From Bremia lactucae (lineage: Eukaryota; Oomycota; Peronosporomycetes; Peronosporales; Peronosporaceae), in the NCBI RefSeq assembly GCF_004359215.1, contig NC_090621.1, positions 2,405,205 to 2,415,997 of the forward strand: a stretch of 10,793 nucleotides of DNA, in the 5' to 3' direction. Positions 1-7,318 of the stretch are shown piece after piece (the stretch's first letter is position 1; each line of letters opens with the position of its first letter). Made by a program: the position numbers and the translations under genes. The notes beneath the pieces were generated by a model. That model was given only the letters and a program-made list of their open reading frames with translations. It searched no databases and had not been told where the DNA came from.

Positions 1-399
1 TAGAAGTCTAGTAACTTCTACCATTTGAGGGGATTTCTCCTCAAATACGTGGGGACCTCTTCCCTCAACGTCTTCCGAGTGTGATTGCGCTATCACAGTC
101 GGGTCCACTACGGTCGACTCTCTACTCGACCTTGGATCATCGTGTTGTCCTTTCTGGGCAACCGGTATACTCCTTGAATGTCGCCCACTAAGCGTACATT
201 CATGTCCCAATCCACTCGACCTTTTCGAGTGGTGGACCTTCGGCGCTGCCTGTGCATTAACACAGCCGCCGGCAGCTGACTCCACATTGTGATTGGTAAT
301 CACACTGTGATCTTGTGCGGTTGTACTAACGACCGTACCACAAGTGAGGCCATCGCACTCACTCGTAGTACATCCACACGCTTGTGGACGCTCCAAGAC

Positions 400-425
400 G
401 TTCATCAGATGGCCATCTGATGAAC
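400..425. repeat. Perfect 26-nt palindrome in protease tail
   Basis: Bases 400-412 (GTTCATCAGATGG) are exactly the reverse complement of 413-425 with no loop. It lies inside the open protease-tail frame. Confidence 0.98.
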
Positions 426-565
426 AAGTGGCAGGCATCTTTACGGATCGATGCTGCCAGCTGATCCTTGGCTCGTATTTTCTGAGCCAAGGTAAACCTA
501 GGATGACATCAAATTTGTCATCCAAATCCAGTACGATGAAATCATCATCATACTGTAAATCTCTT

Positions 566-593
566 AACGTGTAGTGAAATTTCACTACGCGTT
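566..593. repeat. Near-perfect palindrome in protease coding sequence
   Basis: GTAGTGAAATTTCACTAC at 571-588 is a perfect 18-nt palindrome. Pairing continues to 566/593 with a single mismatch at 570/589. It is inside the protease frame. Confidence 0.97.
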
Positions 594-738
594 TCATTAC
601 TGTTATCGATGCGCCTGTCGCTAGACGCACCGTCATCCTCGTTGGAGGGATGTCGCGCTCAACATATTTGAGCCTACGACCCTCTAGTGACTGGCGACGA
701 ATAAAGTTATTCGACGCTCCGCAGTCCACTAGGGCTCT

Positions 739-761
739 AAGTGACAAATCATTTGTCACTT
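739..761. repeat. 11-bp-arm hairpin just upstream of the protease active site
   Basis: AAGTGACAAAT (739-749) and ATTTGTCACTT (751-761) are perfect inverted arms around a single C. The hairpin lies about 13 nt before the catalytic Asp codon in the reading direction. Confidence 0.97.
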
Positions 762-1177
762 TAACTTCAAGGTGATGAGGGATACCACATGACCAGGTGC
801 AGAGACACATAATGATTGTGTGTCTGGAGCAACTTTCGTCAAGAGATTTGCAAATTCTCTTGAGGTTGCTGGATCAGTAGGGCGTTGCGCCCGATACTAA
901 CGTCAATAAGCGCATTGTTCAGCCGAAGCGTAAAATCAATCGCTACAAACATATACGGAGGATTGCCTGGCAGAAAACCTTCAAATGTAATACTGACCCC
1001 GACCGTTTTTCGGCTGTCCGCCTCGCTGTTGCGATTTCGCAACAACTTCGGACCCGCTACCGTTGCCCTTTTTGGCATTCGGTCCATCACTACGTTCAGT
1101 ACCTTTCGGTTTTGGGCGGGGGTGATGTAACGGGGTGTATCGTTACATGAAATTTTTACTTTAAGGTGTTAATTAAT

Positions 1178-1202
1178 ATATTATCTAAAAGGTAGATAAT
1201 AT
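1178..1202. repeat. 10-bp-arm hairpin in solo LTR
   Basis: ATATTATCTA (1178-1187) pairs perfectly with TAGATAATAT (1193-1202) over a 5-nt loop. The homologous segment of the other LTR forms a different hairpin (2987-3022). Confidence 0.97.
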
Positions 1203-1535
1203 TTGAAGGATATTACTTTAAATAGTAATGTTCAAAAATCTTATTTATAAATAGGTATAGGCCATTATATCTATTTATCCTGCAGACTAATCAACTGTAG
1301 ATGTAAACGAAAGAGAGAGACCGATAAGATAAGATAAGATTTGAATTGCATGTTTAGTATTAGATTAAAATTAAGTAAGCATTTATAAAGATAGAACAAG
1401 AGACACTTAATTATATTTAATACATTTTTCATTTTGCCCTCTTAAGCTAATTGCCTTAAGAGAAGTCTTCGTTTGCACGTACAGTGTACGTCAATTGACG
1501 TAGGGCACCACTCGCAACTGAAACAGTGCGACGTG

Positions 1536-1560
1536 GACTTGTACTGAAGCAGTACAAGTC
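1536..1560. repeat. Conserved 11-bp-arm LTR hairpin
   Basis: GACTTGTACTG (1536-1546) and CAGTACAAGTC (1550-1560) are perfect inverted arms around AAG. The same hairpin is at 2634-2658 in the element A LTR. It sits just inside the 3' end of the LTR. Confidence 0.97.
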
Positions 1561-1576
1561 GTAGTGCCCCGTTACA

Positions 1577-2550
1577 GTGGGGCACTACACTCATGAGCGT
1601 AGAGTCCTAATTTTTGGCAGCGATGGCATTTCTGCAATCGCTTATTGCTCGAAAAGCGAAGTCTCTCGCTTTCGACATAAGAGAGGTCCATAGGTTCTGG
1701 ACTTCCTAGCTCGTGTCGTCTTGGAGGACGATACGATGACGAACTAGCTTGAGACAGACTCAAGCTGAAGTCCTCCTGTTCCGCAACGGATATTGCTTCT
1801 TCAAGCGTATTCAGTTCCAAGCGGAACAGGTGAGTCTTTACGGGACCATCCGTAAGACCTTGCATGAACACCGTAATCAACGTGTGTTCATGGACTGGGT
1901 TATTGGTAATACAACTCGCTAAGAGTCGTATGTGCTGGGCATATGCGTGCACATCACGCTTGCCTTGCTTAAGTTTCAGAAGCTCTGAACGAGCTCTGAA
2001 CTCAGCCCTTGGTGGCTCAAACGTCTGTTTGAGTCGGGTTTTAAAAACCTCTAGCGACCCAAAAACATATGGGTCGCGTAACTTAAGGCCTAGTGCCCAA
2101 AATTCGGCACGACCTGCCAAGTTTGACTTAACAAATGCGACGTGCATTTGCTCATCGACTATTTGACGAGCCCTTATGGCATCGTCCAACTCGACAAACC
2201 ATCTTACGAGGGAGTCTTCTTCGACTCCCCTATACTTAAGGAGTTTTTCTTTAAGGTTCGGGACGACGCTTGTGCATCATTCCAGATACAGGGGTCTGTA
2301 CCTGTTGTAACCTCAACAATTCGGTCTGTTGATAGCCTTGCTGATTAAGGAAGGCTACCTTTGCCTCGTCAAGTTCATGTTGTATGACCTTGGCGATGGC
2401 TGAATGGAGGGCGGCATCTCTGTCCAAAACGGACAGCATGACCAAGATGGCATCATTCCCTACGGTCGAGCTCATTCGTTCGACCGCACTTCTTTCCATG
2501 TCACTTAGCAAGGAGTAGCTATCACGCGAAACGTGATGCTTCATTATCAT
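1577..2550 (-). pseudogene. gag (capsid and zinc knuckle) of element A, frameshifted
   Basis: The N-terminal part runs from ATG 2550 to about 2270 and includes a helical stretch containing HELDEAKVAFLNQQGYQQTE. Its frame ends at TAA 2253-2251. The main retrotransposon-gag domain (PF03732 type) is in a different frame from about 2275 downward, with signatures such as SLVRWFVELDDAIRARQI, GRAEFWALGL and FKTRLKQTFEPP. Between them lies a one-base-type frameshift. A CCHC-type knuckle follows at about 1620-1580, but it reads CHRCQKLGLYAHEC: the position normally held by the zinc-binding His after Gly is Leu. The frame then runs into the inserted LTR and stops at 1574-1572. Gag would package element RNA into particles. 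This copy is broken by the frameshift, the knuckle change and the insertion. Confidence 0.88.
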
Positions 2551-2603
2551 TTCTTAACATGTCCTTGTTAGATGATGGAACTGTGGTCCATGGACGGACT
2601 ACA

Positions 2604-2614
2604 AAGTGCTACCA
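2604..2614 (-). other. Primer binding site of element A
   Basis: The minus strand reads TGGTAGCACTT two bases after the LTR end, the expected place for a tRNA primer site complementary to a CCA 3' end. Element B has the same 11 bases at 10232-10242, also two bases after its LTR. The first eight bases match the complement of many eukaryotic initiator-Met tRNA 3' ends. The next three do not match the forms I know, so the primer tRNA is not assigned. Confidence 0.75.
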
Positions 2615-2633
2615 GGGGTAACGGGGCATTGCT

Positions 2634-2658
2634 GACTTGTACTGCTTCAGTACAAGTC
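2634..2658. repeat. Conserved 11-bp-arm LTR hairpin (second copy)
   Basis: GACTTGTACTG (2634-2644), loop CTT, and CAGTACAAGTC (2648-2658). It is the counterpart of 1536-1560, retained although the LTRs have diverged elsewhere. Confidence 0.97.
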
Positions 2659-2986
2659 CACTTCGCGCTGCCTCAGTGCGAGTGGTGCCTCACGTCACTT
2701 CACCTACACTAGTACGTGCAGAAGAAGACTCTCCTTAAGACACTTGCTTCAAAGAGGATTGAAGTAAACTGTATTTAATATGATTAAGTTCTTCTAGTTC
2801 TATCTATTTAAAAGTAACTTAATTATAAACTAATACAAAACATGTAATGTAGTCTTATCTGTCTTTCTCTTTGCGCGCGTCCAGGGCTGACTAGACCGCG
2901 GAGAAAGAAGATATAATGGTCTATATCTATCAATGGATGGGCTTCTAAAATATTACCATGTAAAGTAATAGTCCTCAAATATTATC

Positions 2987-3022
2987 TACCTTTTCAATAA
3001 TATATTAATTATTGAAAAGGTA
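2987..3022. repeat. 15-bp-arm hairpin in 5' LTR of element A
   Basis: TACCTTTTCAATAAT (2987-3001) pairs perfectly with ATTATTGAAAAGGTA (3008-3022) around a 6-nt AT loop. It is the longest perfect stem I found in the window. Confidence 0.97.
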
Positions 3023-3064
3023 CACAACAAGTGTTAATTTCATGTAACGATACACCCTGTTACA

Positions 3065-3685
3065 AAAATAGTCTTGTTTTTGTCGGAACGAAGGGTAGAC
3101 ACAGCATACCCTTCTGCAGGAGTGAATTCGCGAACTGCATATATCAGGGCCATTGCTTGGTGGTGGAAGCATTTAAGAAGAGCCTCATAAAGATAAGATA
3201 TAAATTGAGTATGGAGTATGGTATTGTGATAGATATTGAGCGCTAGGACCCGCTTGTTTACAATTCAAAAGGTAGGATATTGGACAGTAAATCAACTGGA
3301 ATCAACACGATGATTTATTTCTGCCCAGCGAAATACATGAGGCTTCTGATTGGCTTACCCAAATCAAGTTGGCAGCGACGGTTATTTATTTCTTGCATGG
3401 GGTGGAAATCACATTTCCCTAAAAAATATAAGTATCTTACCATAATGTGATTGGTAACACATTAAAGGTGAAATGCCAAAAGACGATGTGCCTTTCGTAT
3501 TTATTGCTTTAAAAAGAATTTTTAAAGCATTTAAGTTAATTCAAACAAAAAGATTGCGTCACACAATTTTGGACTTATTTCAGTATAAAATTTATAGTCA
3601 GAATTTTACCCGATTTTTAACTAAATTCTTAGGCATAAAACGTTGCTTCGTCGAAGAACGAGTCAATATTTAGTGGCCCATACAT
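3065..3685. other. Gene-free interval between element A and the VPS9 gene
   Basis: I recognise no gene here. The stretch is AT-rich, especially from 3420. It holds two hairpins like those in the retroelements: TAATGTG/CACATTA at 3443-3464, and an 11-bp-arm stem at 3505-3529. A 66-codon frame at 3473-3673 (+) is Lys/Phe/Ile-rich, contains the second hairpin and matches nothing I know, so I do not call it a gene. The right part probably serves as the 3' flank of the VPS9 gene. The left part may be old transposon debris. Confidence 0.5.
3505..3529. repeat. 11-bp-arm AT hairpin
   Basis: TGCTTTAAAAA (3505-3515) and TTTTTAAAGCA (3519-3529) are perfect inverted arms around GAA. It lies outside the recognised elements but has the same form as their hairpins. 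Confidence 0.96.
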
Positions 3686-5637
3686 TTAAGAAGAAAATAA
3701 GAGCTTCTCTTGTTCAGTATACAACCTATCATAGACCCAATGCAAAGGTTCGCGTAAATCCCACAGCTTAACGATAAAAAAAGAGAAAATAAACGGGGTT
3801 TTTACCTTTGAAATTCGTCGTGTGATATGGTCAGCATCGATCCATCCATCATCATAATAAATTCAATAGCGCTTCTTAAATTCACAAAACAGTATCCAGC
3901 CCTGAACCAGTAACACACATTGCAAAACTTGATCAGCAGGCATCGAACTTAATCATATGCCGTCTTTGAAATTCCCACTTTGACATTAAATCGGCTTGAT
4001 TCCGATAAGCTGAAATGTACTCGCAATTTGCATGTAGTCGATTTATTCGCGAATGTAGCACAATGTAAATAAAAAGTGGAAGAAAATCATCAGCCCCTGG
4101 ACGACTTTTTGAATCGCCTCGTGCTAAGTTTAAACCACTAAAAATCACGTTGCAGCACCGAACAATGCAATTAATTTTGTCTCCTGGCGACCGAAATGAA
4201 TTAATTCGTCGCAATTCGTCCTCAGCCATTGACCATACGACCTCATTGCGCATACACGGCTTGATATCTAGCATCGCTGGGGTTACAAACTACGAGTAGT
4301 TCAGTGATCAGTCAACAAAAAAATACCACTCGACGACGTCATTAACGTACCGACAATATTTGCATCCGTCGAAGCAGTTTTTCATCTTCTTTTCTCCACT
4401 GCTGGCATTCTTCAAGTTGATTCAATGCAATATCGGATACTTTGTCCATCACGTACTTTTCAATGCCATCACGTGCTTTCGCCATGGTAGCGTCACCTAC
4501 ATGACGCCACATTACGTGGTTTTGTAACGTATCTTCCATGCTTGAAAAGAAGTCATTGCAACGATCACGGAACTTAGAATTGCCGTAGAAATTATACTCA
4601 ACATAGTCCGTTGACCGTGGCGGTTTTCCGTCACCACGTGGTCCTAGAATCGATCCCACAAACGTGCGAATTTTGTCCAAAAGGTCACGAGAAGCAGGAA
4701 GACTGAGGCGTTGGAGGAACTCCCTGTACGTTAAATTATTAGCATCCAAAGCGTGAGGATTTGTTGCATCTACATCAGCTCGATGCTGCTTCATGTTTGC
4801 TTGAATACATTCATCCACGCCTTCAAACAGATTACGCTGACTTTGGCTTCTCGTTGGTAGAACTTTCATGACATTATCCTCGTACGAGTCTTTAAGCTGC
4901 TTCTTAGTATTCAATCGTGAAGCTCTTAAAGCTTGATACGGTTCCATCTCCGGATTCTGATCATCGTCTTCATTGTGAAAAAGTCCCAAGTCGCTGACAG
5001 TTAAACGTCCAGATAAAGTGCGACTGGATTTCCGAAGAAAGCCGGCGGACATTGCAACTGGTTTCTCTAAAAGCGAGCTCTTCGGTTGTTCAAATGAGGA
5101 ACGTCGTTGGCTCATTGGCGGACTACAAGAGGACGTCCAAGACTTCTTCGTCCCTCCTTCGCCTAACTCATTACATAACGATGAAGTCGATGAAGCGGTT
5201 GCGGTGCTACTGAGGCTGTCAACACGATAGAACGATTCTTTCGTACTCGTATCTGTTGCTGTCAATACGGGCAGTGCGGTTTTCAAGAACTCTTTGTCCG
5301 TTGTGATTGAGTTGGTAGTGTAAAGCGCTTTAATACCTTGATCCGGCTGTTCTCGTGCCGTTTCAAGAACCTGGCAGCGTTCTCGTAGTTGCATAAGCTC
5401 TAGATCTCGAGCGAGCAAGGCACTTGTAAGATCTGCGACTTCAGTGCGTAATTGCTCATTCATGCGCTGGAGCTGCTCCACGTCGTGGAGTTTGTGACTT
5501 TGTTCGCTTAAGACCGTGTTGAACGCGAGCATTGAATCAAGCAATTTCGCGTCATCTTCATCGTTCGAAGAATTGATTGGTGACGTGCAATTAGTCGCCG
5601 CGGGTTGACTGCATTCGGTTATGATCGCTGTGAACAT
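3686..5637 (-). CDS. Rabex-5-like VPS9-domain Rab5 guanine-nucleotide exchange factor
   Basis: My reconstruction has four exons: 5637-4351, 4289-3979, 3901-3806 and 3725-3686. The introns are 61, 77 and 80 bp, all GT-AG, and the protein is 577 aa. Residues about 40-100 form a probable coiled coil, and 120-210 are Ser/Thr-rich and probably disordered. A helical bundle starts at LTYREFLQRL (302), and the VPS9 domain spans about 430-565. Exon joins restore family motifs: SFVTPAMLDIKP across intron 1 (compare Rabex-5 RWVTPQML), GADDFLPLFIYIVL at 494-507, and KAGYCFVNLRSAIEFI across intron 2. The Asp in ADDFLP and the Tyr in AGYCF match residues known to matter for exchange in Rabex-5; a nearby Thr is Val here. 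VPS9 proteins load GTP on Rab5-class GTPases at early endosomes. No A20-type zinc finger is seen. Without the last splice the protein ends at Arg565 instead. The ATG at 5637 has A at -3. Confidence 0.88.
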
Positions 5638-6062
5638 TGTAGAGCATTAAGATACTTTTGTGTGTACAGCATACTCGCTTTGAAGAAAGAAGCTTCCTCT
5701 TTAACATTATACGCTTTGCTGCAGTTGCAAAGCATCAGAGTTGCTTCATGTACATTGCGTACCTGCTGGGGTGACGGTGTTGTGAGGCATGACGAGGCGA
5801 GGTTGCGGAGAAGAGTGCTGTTCTCGCTGGGAGTTCGATCAAGTTTCACTTCGATGATAATTACGCCGGTGGCTACAGACTTATAGGCCAGAATTTGGTT
5901 ATTTGCGACCAGTTGGCACATTTTTTTGGTAGTATTGAAAAAAGCTCTAAATTTATCATGGCGGGCGTGCTTTAATCTGTATTTCGCAATGAAGCCCTGT
6001 TCTAAATTGATAACTCGGCCGGTTTTGACTAAATGTTTTAAAAGTTGAATTTATTAAATTGC
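5638..6062. other. Upstream region of the VPS9 gene
   Basis: This interval runs from the VPS9 start codon to the assembly gap and presumably contains the promoter and 5' UTR. A 100-codon minus-strand frame (5921-5619) overlaps the VPS9 ATG in another frame. I could not splice it in phase into the VPS9 exon and recognise nothing in it. A strong donor-like CAG/GTACGC lies in it near 5762, so an upstream exon cannot be excluded. I see no clear initiator or TATA element. Confidence 0.5.
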
Positions 6063-6162
6063 NNNNNNNNNNNNNNNNNNNNNNNNNNNNNNNNNNNNNN
6101 NNNNNNNNNNNNNNNNNNNNNNNNNNNNNNNNNNNNNNNNNNNNNNNNNNNNNNNNNNNNNN
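6063..6162. other. Assembly gap (100 N)
   Basis: Exactly 100 N characters, the usual placeholder for a gap of unknown size. The first bases after it are an LTR terminus, so the missing sequence most likely includes an LTR or a whole retrotransposon, and the real distance may be much longer. Confidence 0.97.
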
Positions 6163-6175
6163 GTGCCCCGTTACA
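6163..6175 (+). repeat. LTR terminus at gap edge
   Basis: GTGCCCCGTTACA is identical to the last 13 bases of the solo LTR (1564-1576). It is the plus-orientation end of an LTR of that family, truncated on its left by the gap. The short length limits certainty, but the position exactly at a gap edge is what a collapsed repeat would produce. Confidence 0.75.
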
Positions 6176-6963
6176 AAGCTCCTACGTAACCAACTTCTAT
6201 CGACTACTGACTTTATTTTATATTTTTAAGAAAACTATGTATGGCGCCTCCTTGCGCGAAGCGTAATCGTGTTTTGTAACGATTGGCAGGGTTGTTTACC
6301 CTTAGTTTAACCAACAACAGAACTAATGTCTTATCATTGCATATATTGATTTCTCGCTTCTTTTAGTTTGATTGCATACCATGATTTTAGTCTTTGGCAT
6401 CAACATATCGTTGTAGAAGATATTTTAGTTAAATTTGCACACTACCGAATACTTTTGGTACATAGAACGCCTCTTTTTGTGACGTGGTCACACAGCAGTT
6501 GTACACTTCCTCCGTGCTCTTGGGTTTGATCAGTTTTAATAAGCAGCCTGTCATGTCTTAGTCACGATCAACTTGCCGTTTTGTTCTGCCCGAAATTATT
6601 ACCTTACTCCATAGGAACTATCCATAAGATGCTTAGCAATACAATTTAACGCTGAAGCCGTTCCTTTTGAACACAAGGCGTCTTAGAGCAATACGCTCAA
6701 ATAGACGCATTCGTGTGTTTATGTGGCGGCTTTTGGTGCAACAATATCTTAAATTAAAAGTTACAGTGAAATTTGACAAAAACAAACAATTATTTCGTTC
6801 CACATAGCGAAAACCGTCATTTGGAATGAGGACAAGTTTTTCATTGTCCATCAGCGCTGCGCACCACCTCATTTGAAATGGTGCCAGAAATGACCTTCAT
6901 TGTCAATTTACTGTTTAAATGCGTTTTATTACTTCACTAAAATAGCACGAAATACACTTCAAT
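6176..6963. other. Gene-free interval downstream of the Mdm35 gene
   Basis: I recognise no gene. A 79-codon minus-strand frame (6872-6633) has many Cys/Arg residues, no recognisable domain and no splicing support. The right end presumably contains the 3' UTR of the minus-strand Mdm35-like gene. No RNA gene is apparent. Confidence 0.5.
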
Positions 6964-7318
6964 TCATTCTTTAGCCTTCTTCCCCTGCTGTCGCTTCACC
7001 TCTTGCTCCTCAAATCGCTCCCTAACATTTGGCTGCATAATCGATTTTATATTATCCATCAACACCTTGTTCGTGTTCAATTCTGCCTGCATACCATGCA
7101 CAATTCAAGTCAGCATGGCCAAATTGTCCTCAACGAGTCACCAAGGAGCGCACCAAGTAGCACTGCGTGTAGGCCTCATATTCCTTCTGGCATCCCAATT
7201 TGCCATGCGCCTTTTGCTGCAAAAACACGTTTGCGTACCACGTATCGAAACATTGGTCGTACACTGCTTTCTCTTGCCAGCACCCCTGCTCGTGTTGCAT
7301 CGGTTCTTGCTGTTCCAT
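6964..7318 (-). CDS. Mdm35/TRIAP1-family twin CX9C intermembrane-space protein
   Basis: Two exons, 7318-7154 and 7086-6964, separated by a 67-bp GT-AG intron, give 95 aa. The first exon has the full signature: C13-x9-C23 and C43-x9-C53, with YDQCFDTWYANVFLQ between the Cys pairs matching the TRIAP1 pattern YDQCFNRWFAEKFL. Such proteins fold as a helical hairpin with two disulfides in the mitochondrial intermembrane space after Mia40 oxidation. There they partner Ups1/PRELI proteins that carry phosphatidic acid for cardiolipin synthesis. The second exon gives a charged tail (AELNTNKVLMDNIKS... to KKAKE), longer than the human end. An alternative in-phase donor at 7141 would add four residues and shorten the intron to 55 bp. 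Without splicing the frame ends seven residues after the last Cys region. The start is 113 bp from the stop of the FYVE gene on the same strand. Confidence 0.88.

Larger units (their letters stand above)
1..1125 (-). pseudogene. gag C-terminal tail and retropepsin (aspartic protease) of element A
   Basis: From 1125 to 981 the minus strand encodes a basic, Gly/Lys/Gln-rich linker of the kind that follows a gag zinc knuckle, ending at TGA 983-981. A second frame carries on to a TGA at 841-839. A third frame is then open from about 850 to base 1 with no stop. That last frame is the protease. The catalytic Asp codon is at 724-726 in the context LVDCGAS, a DCG form of the usual DSG/DTG triad, followed by NNFIRRQSLEG. 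Further on, DDKFDVILGLPWL supplies the conserved I-L-G element near the C-terminal end of the fold. The tail after it (roughly 400 to 1) is low-complexity linker towards reverse transcriptase. The frame changes make this a broken copy, although the protease segment itself is open. Confidence 0.85.
1126..1576 (+). repeat. Solo LTR inserted in gag of element A
   Basis: A 451-bp LTR begins TGTAACGGGG and ends GCCCCGTTACA, so it has TG...CA ends within a roughly 10-bp inverted terminal repeat. Read on the plus strand it aligns along its length with the minus-strand reading of 2617-3064, so it belongs to a related but diverged subfamily and lies opposite to its host element. Flanking gag sequence continues on both sides (zinc knuckle above 1577, basic linker below 1125). 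Removing the LTR plus 5 nt rejoins gag in one frame, as expected for a 5-bp target duplication, but the flanks now show only a weak GTGA/GTGG match. No internal coding region remains, so this is a solo LTR. It contains hairpins at 1178-1202, 1477-1491 and 1536-1560. Confidence 0.85.
1..3064 (-). mobile_element. Ty3/gypsy LTR retrotransposon A (5' portion, decayed)
   Basis: Read on the minus strand, the order is 5' LTR (3064 to 2617), a 2-nt spacer, a primer binding site (2614-2604), gag from about 2550, and a retropepsin frame that continues to base 1 and off the window. Reverse transcriptase, integrase and the 3' LTR would lie beyond the left edge. The reading frame changes at least three times: near 2270, between about 980 and 1010, and near 840-870. 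One of these could be a natural gag/pol frameshift; the rest look like decay. A separate solo LTR in the opposite orientation interrupts gag. The copy therefore looks non-autonomous. The order gag then protease, and the family signatures, fit Ty3/gypsy elements of oomycetes. Confidence 0.9.
2617..3064 (-). repeat. 5' LTR of element A
   Basis: On the minus strand this 448-bp LTR begins TGTAACAGGGTGTATCG and ends at GCCCCGTTACC, with the final base of the expected CA changed. It is followed by a 2-nt spacer and the primer binding site, which fixes its orientation. It aligns along its length with the plus-strand reading of 1126-1576. It contains a 15-bp-arm hairpin (2987-3022) and the conserved 11-bp-arm hairpin near its 3' end (2634-2658). 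Host flank begins at 3065. The target duplication cannot be tested because the 3' LTR is outside the window. Confidence 0.85.

Noticed and set aside
1..1125. CRISPR-like or satellite array suggested by regularly spaced inverted repeats
   Set aside because: The stems all differ in sequence, there is no repeated unit, and the region encodes a retropepsin.
1320..1342. AGATA-rich short tandem run in the solo LTR
   Set aside because: Only a few units; ordinary low-complexity sequence in an AT-rich LTR.
3473..3673. 66-codon plus-strand frame in the gene-free interval
   Set aside because: Lys/Phe/Ile-rich composition follows from AT-rich sequence, it contains a perfect hairpin, and no family is recognisable.
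5619..5921. 100-codon minus-strand frame overlapping the VPS9 start codon, as a first exon or inhibitory upstream frame
   Set aside because: None of the donors I tried joins it in phase with the VPS9 exon, no domain is recognisable, and the transcript start is unknown.
6633..6872. 79-codon minus-strand frame downstream of the Mdm35-like gene
   Set aside because: No motif, no convincing splice partners, and it probably overlaps the 3' flank of the neighbouring gene.
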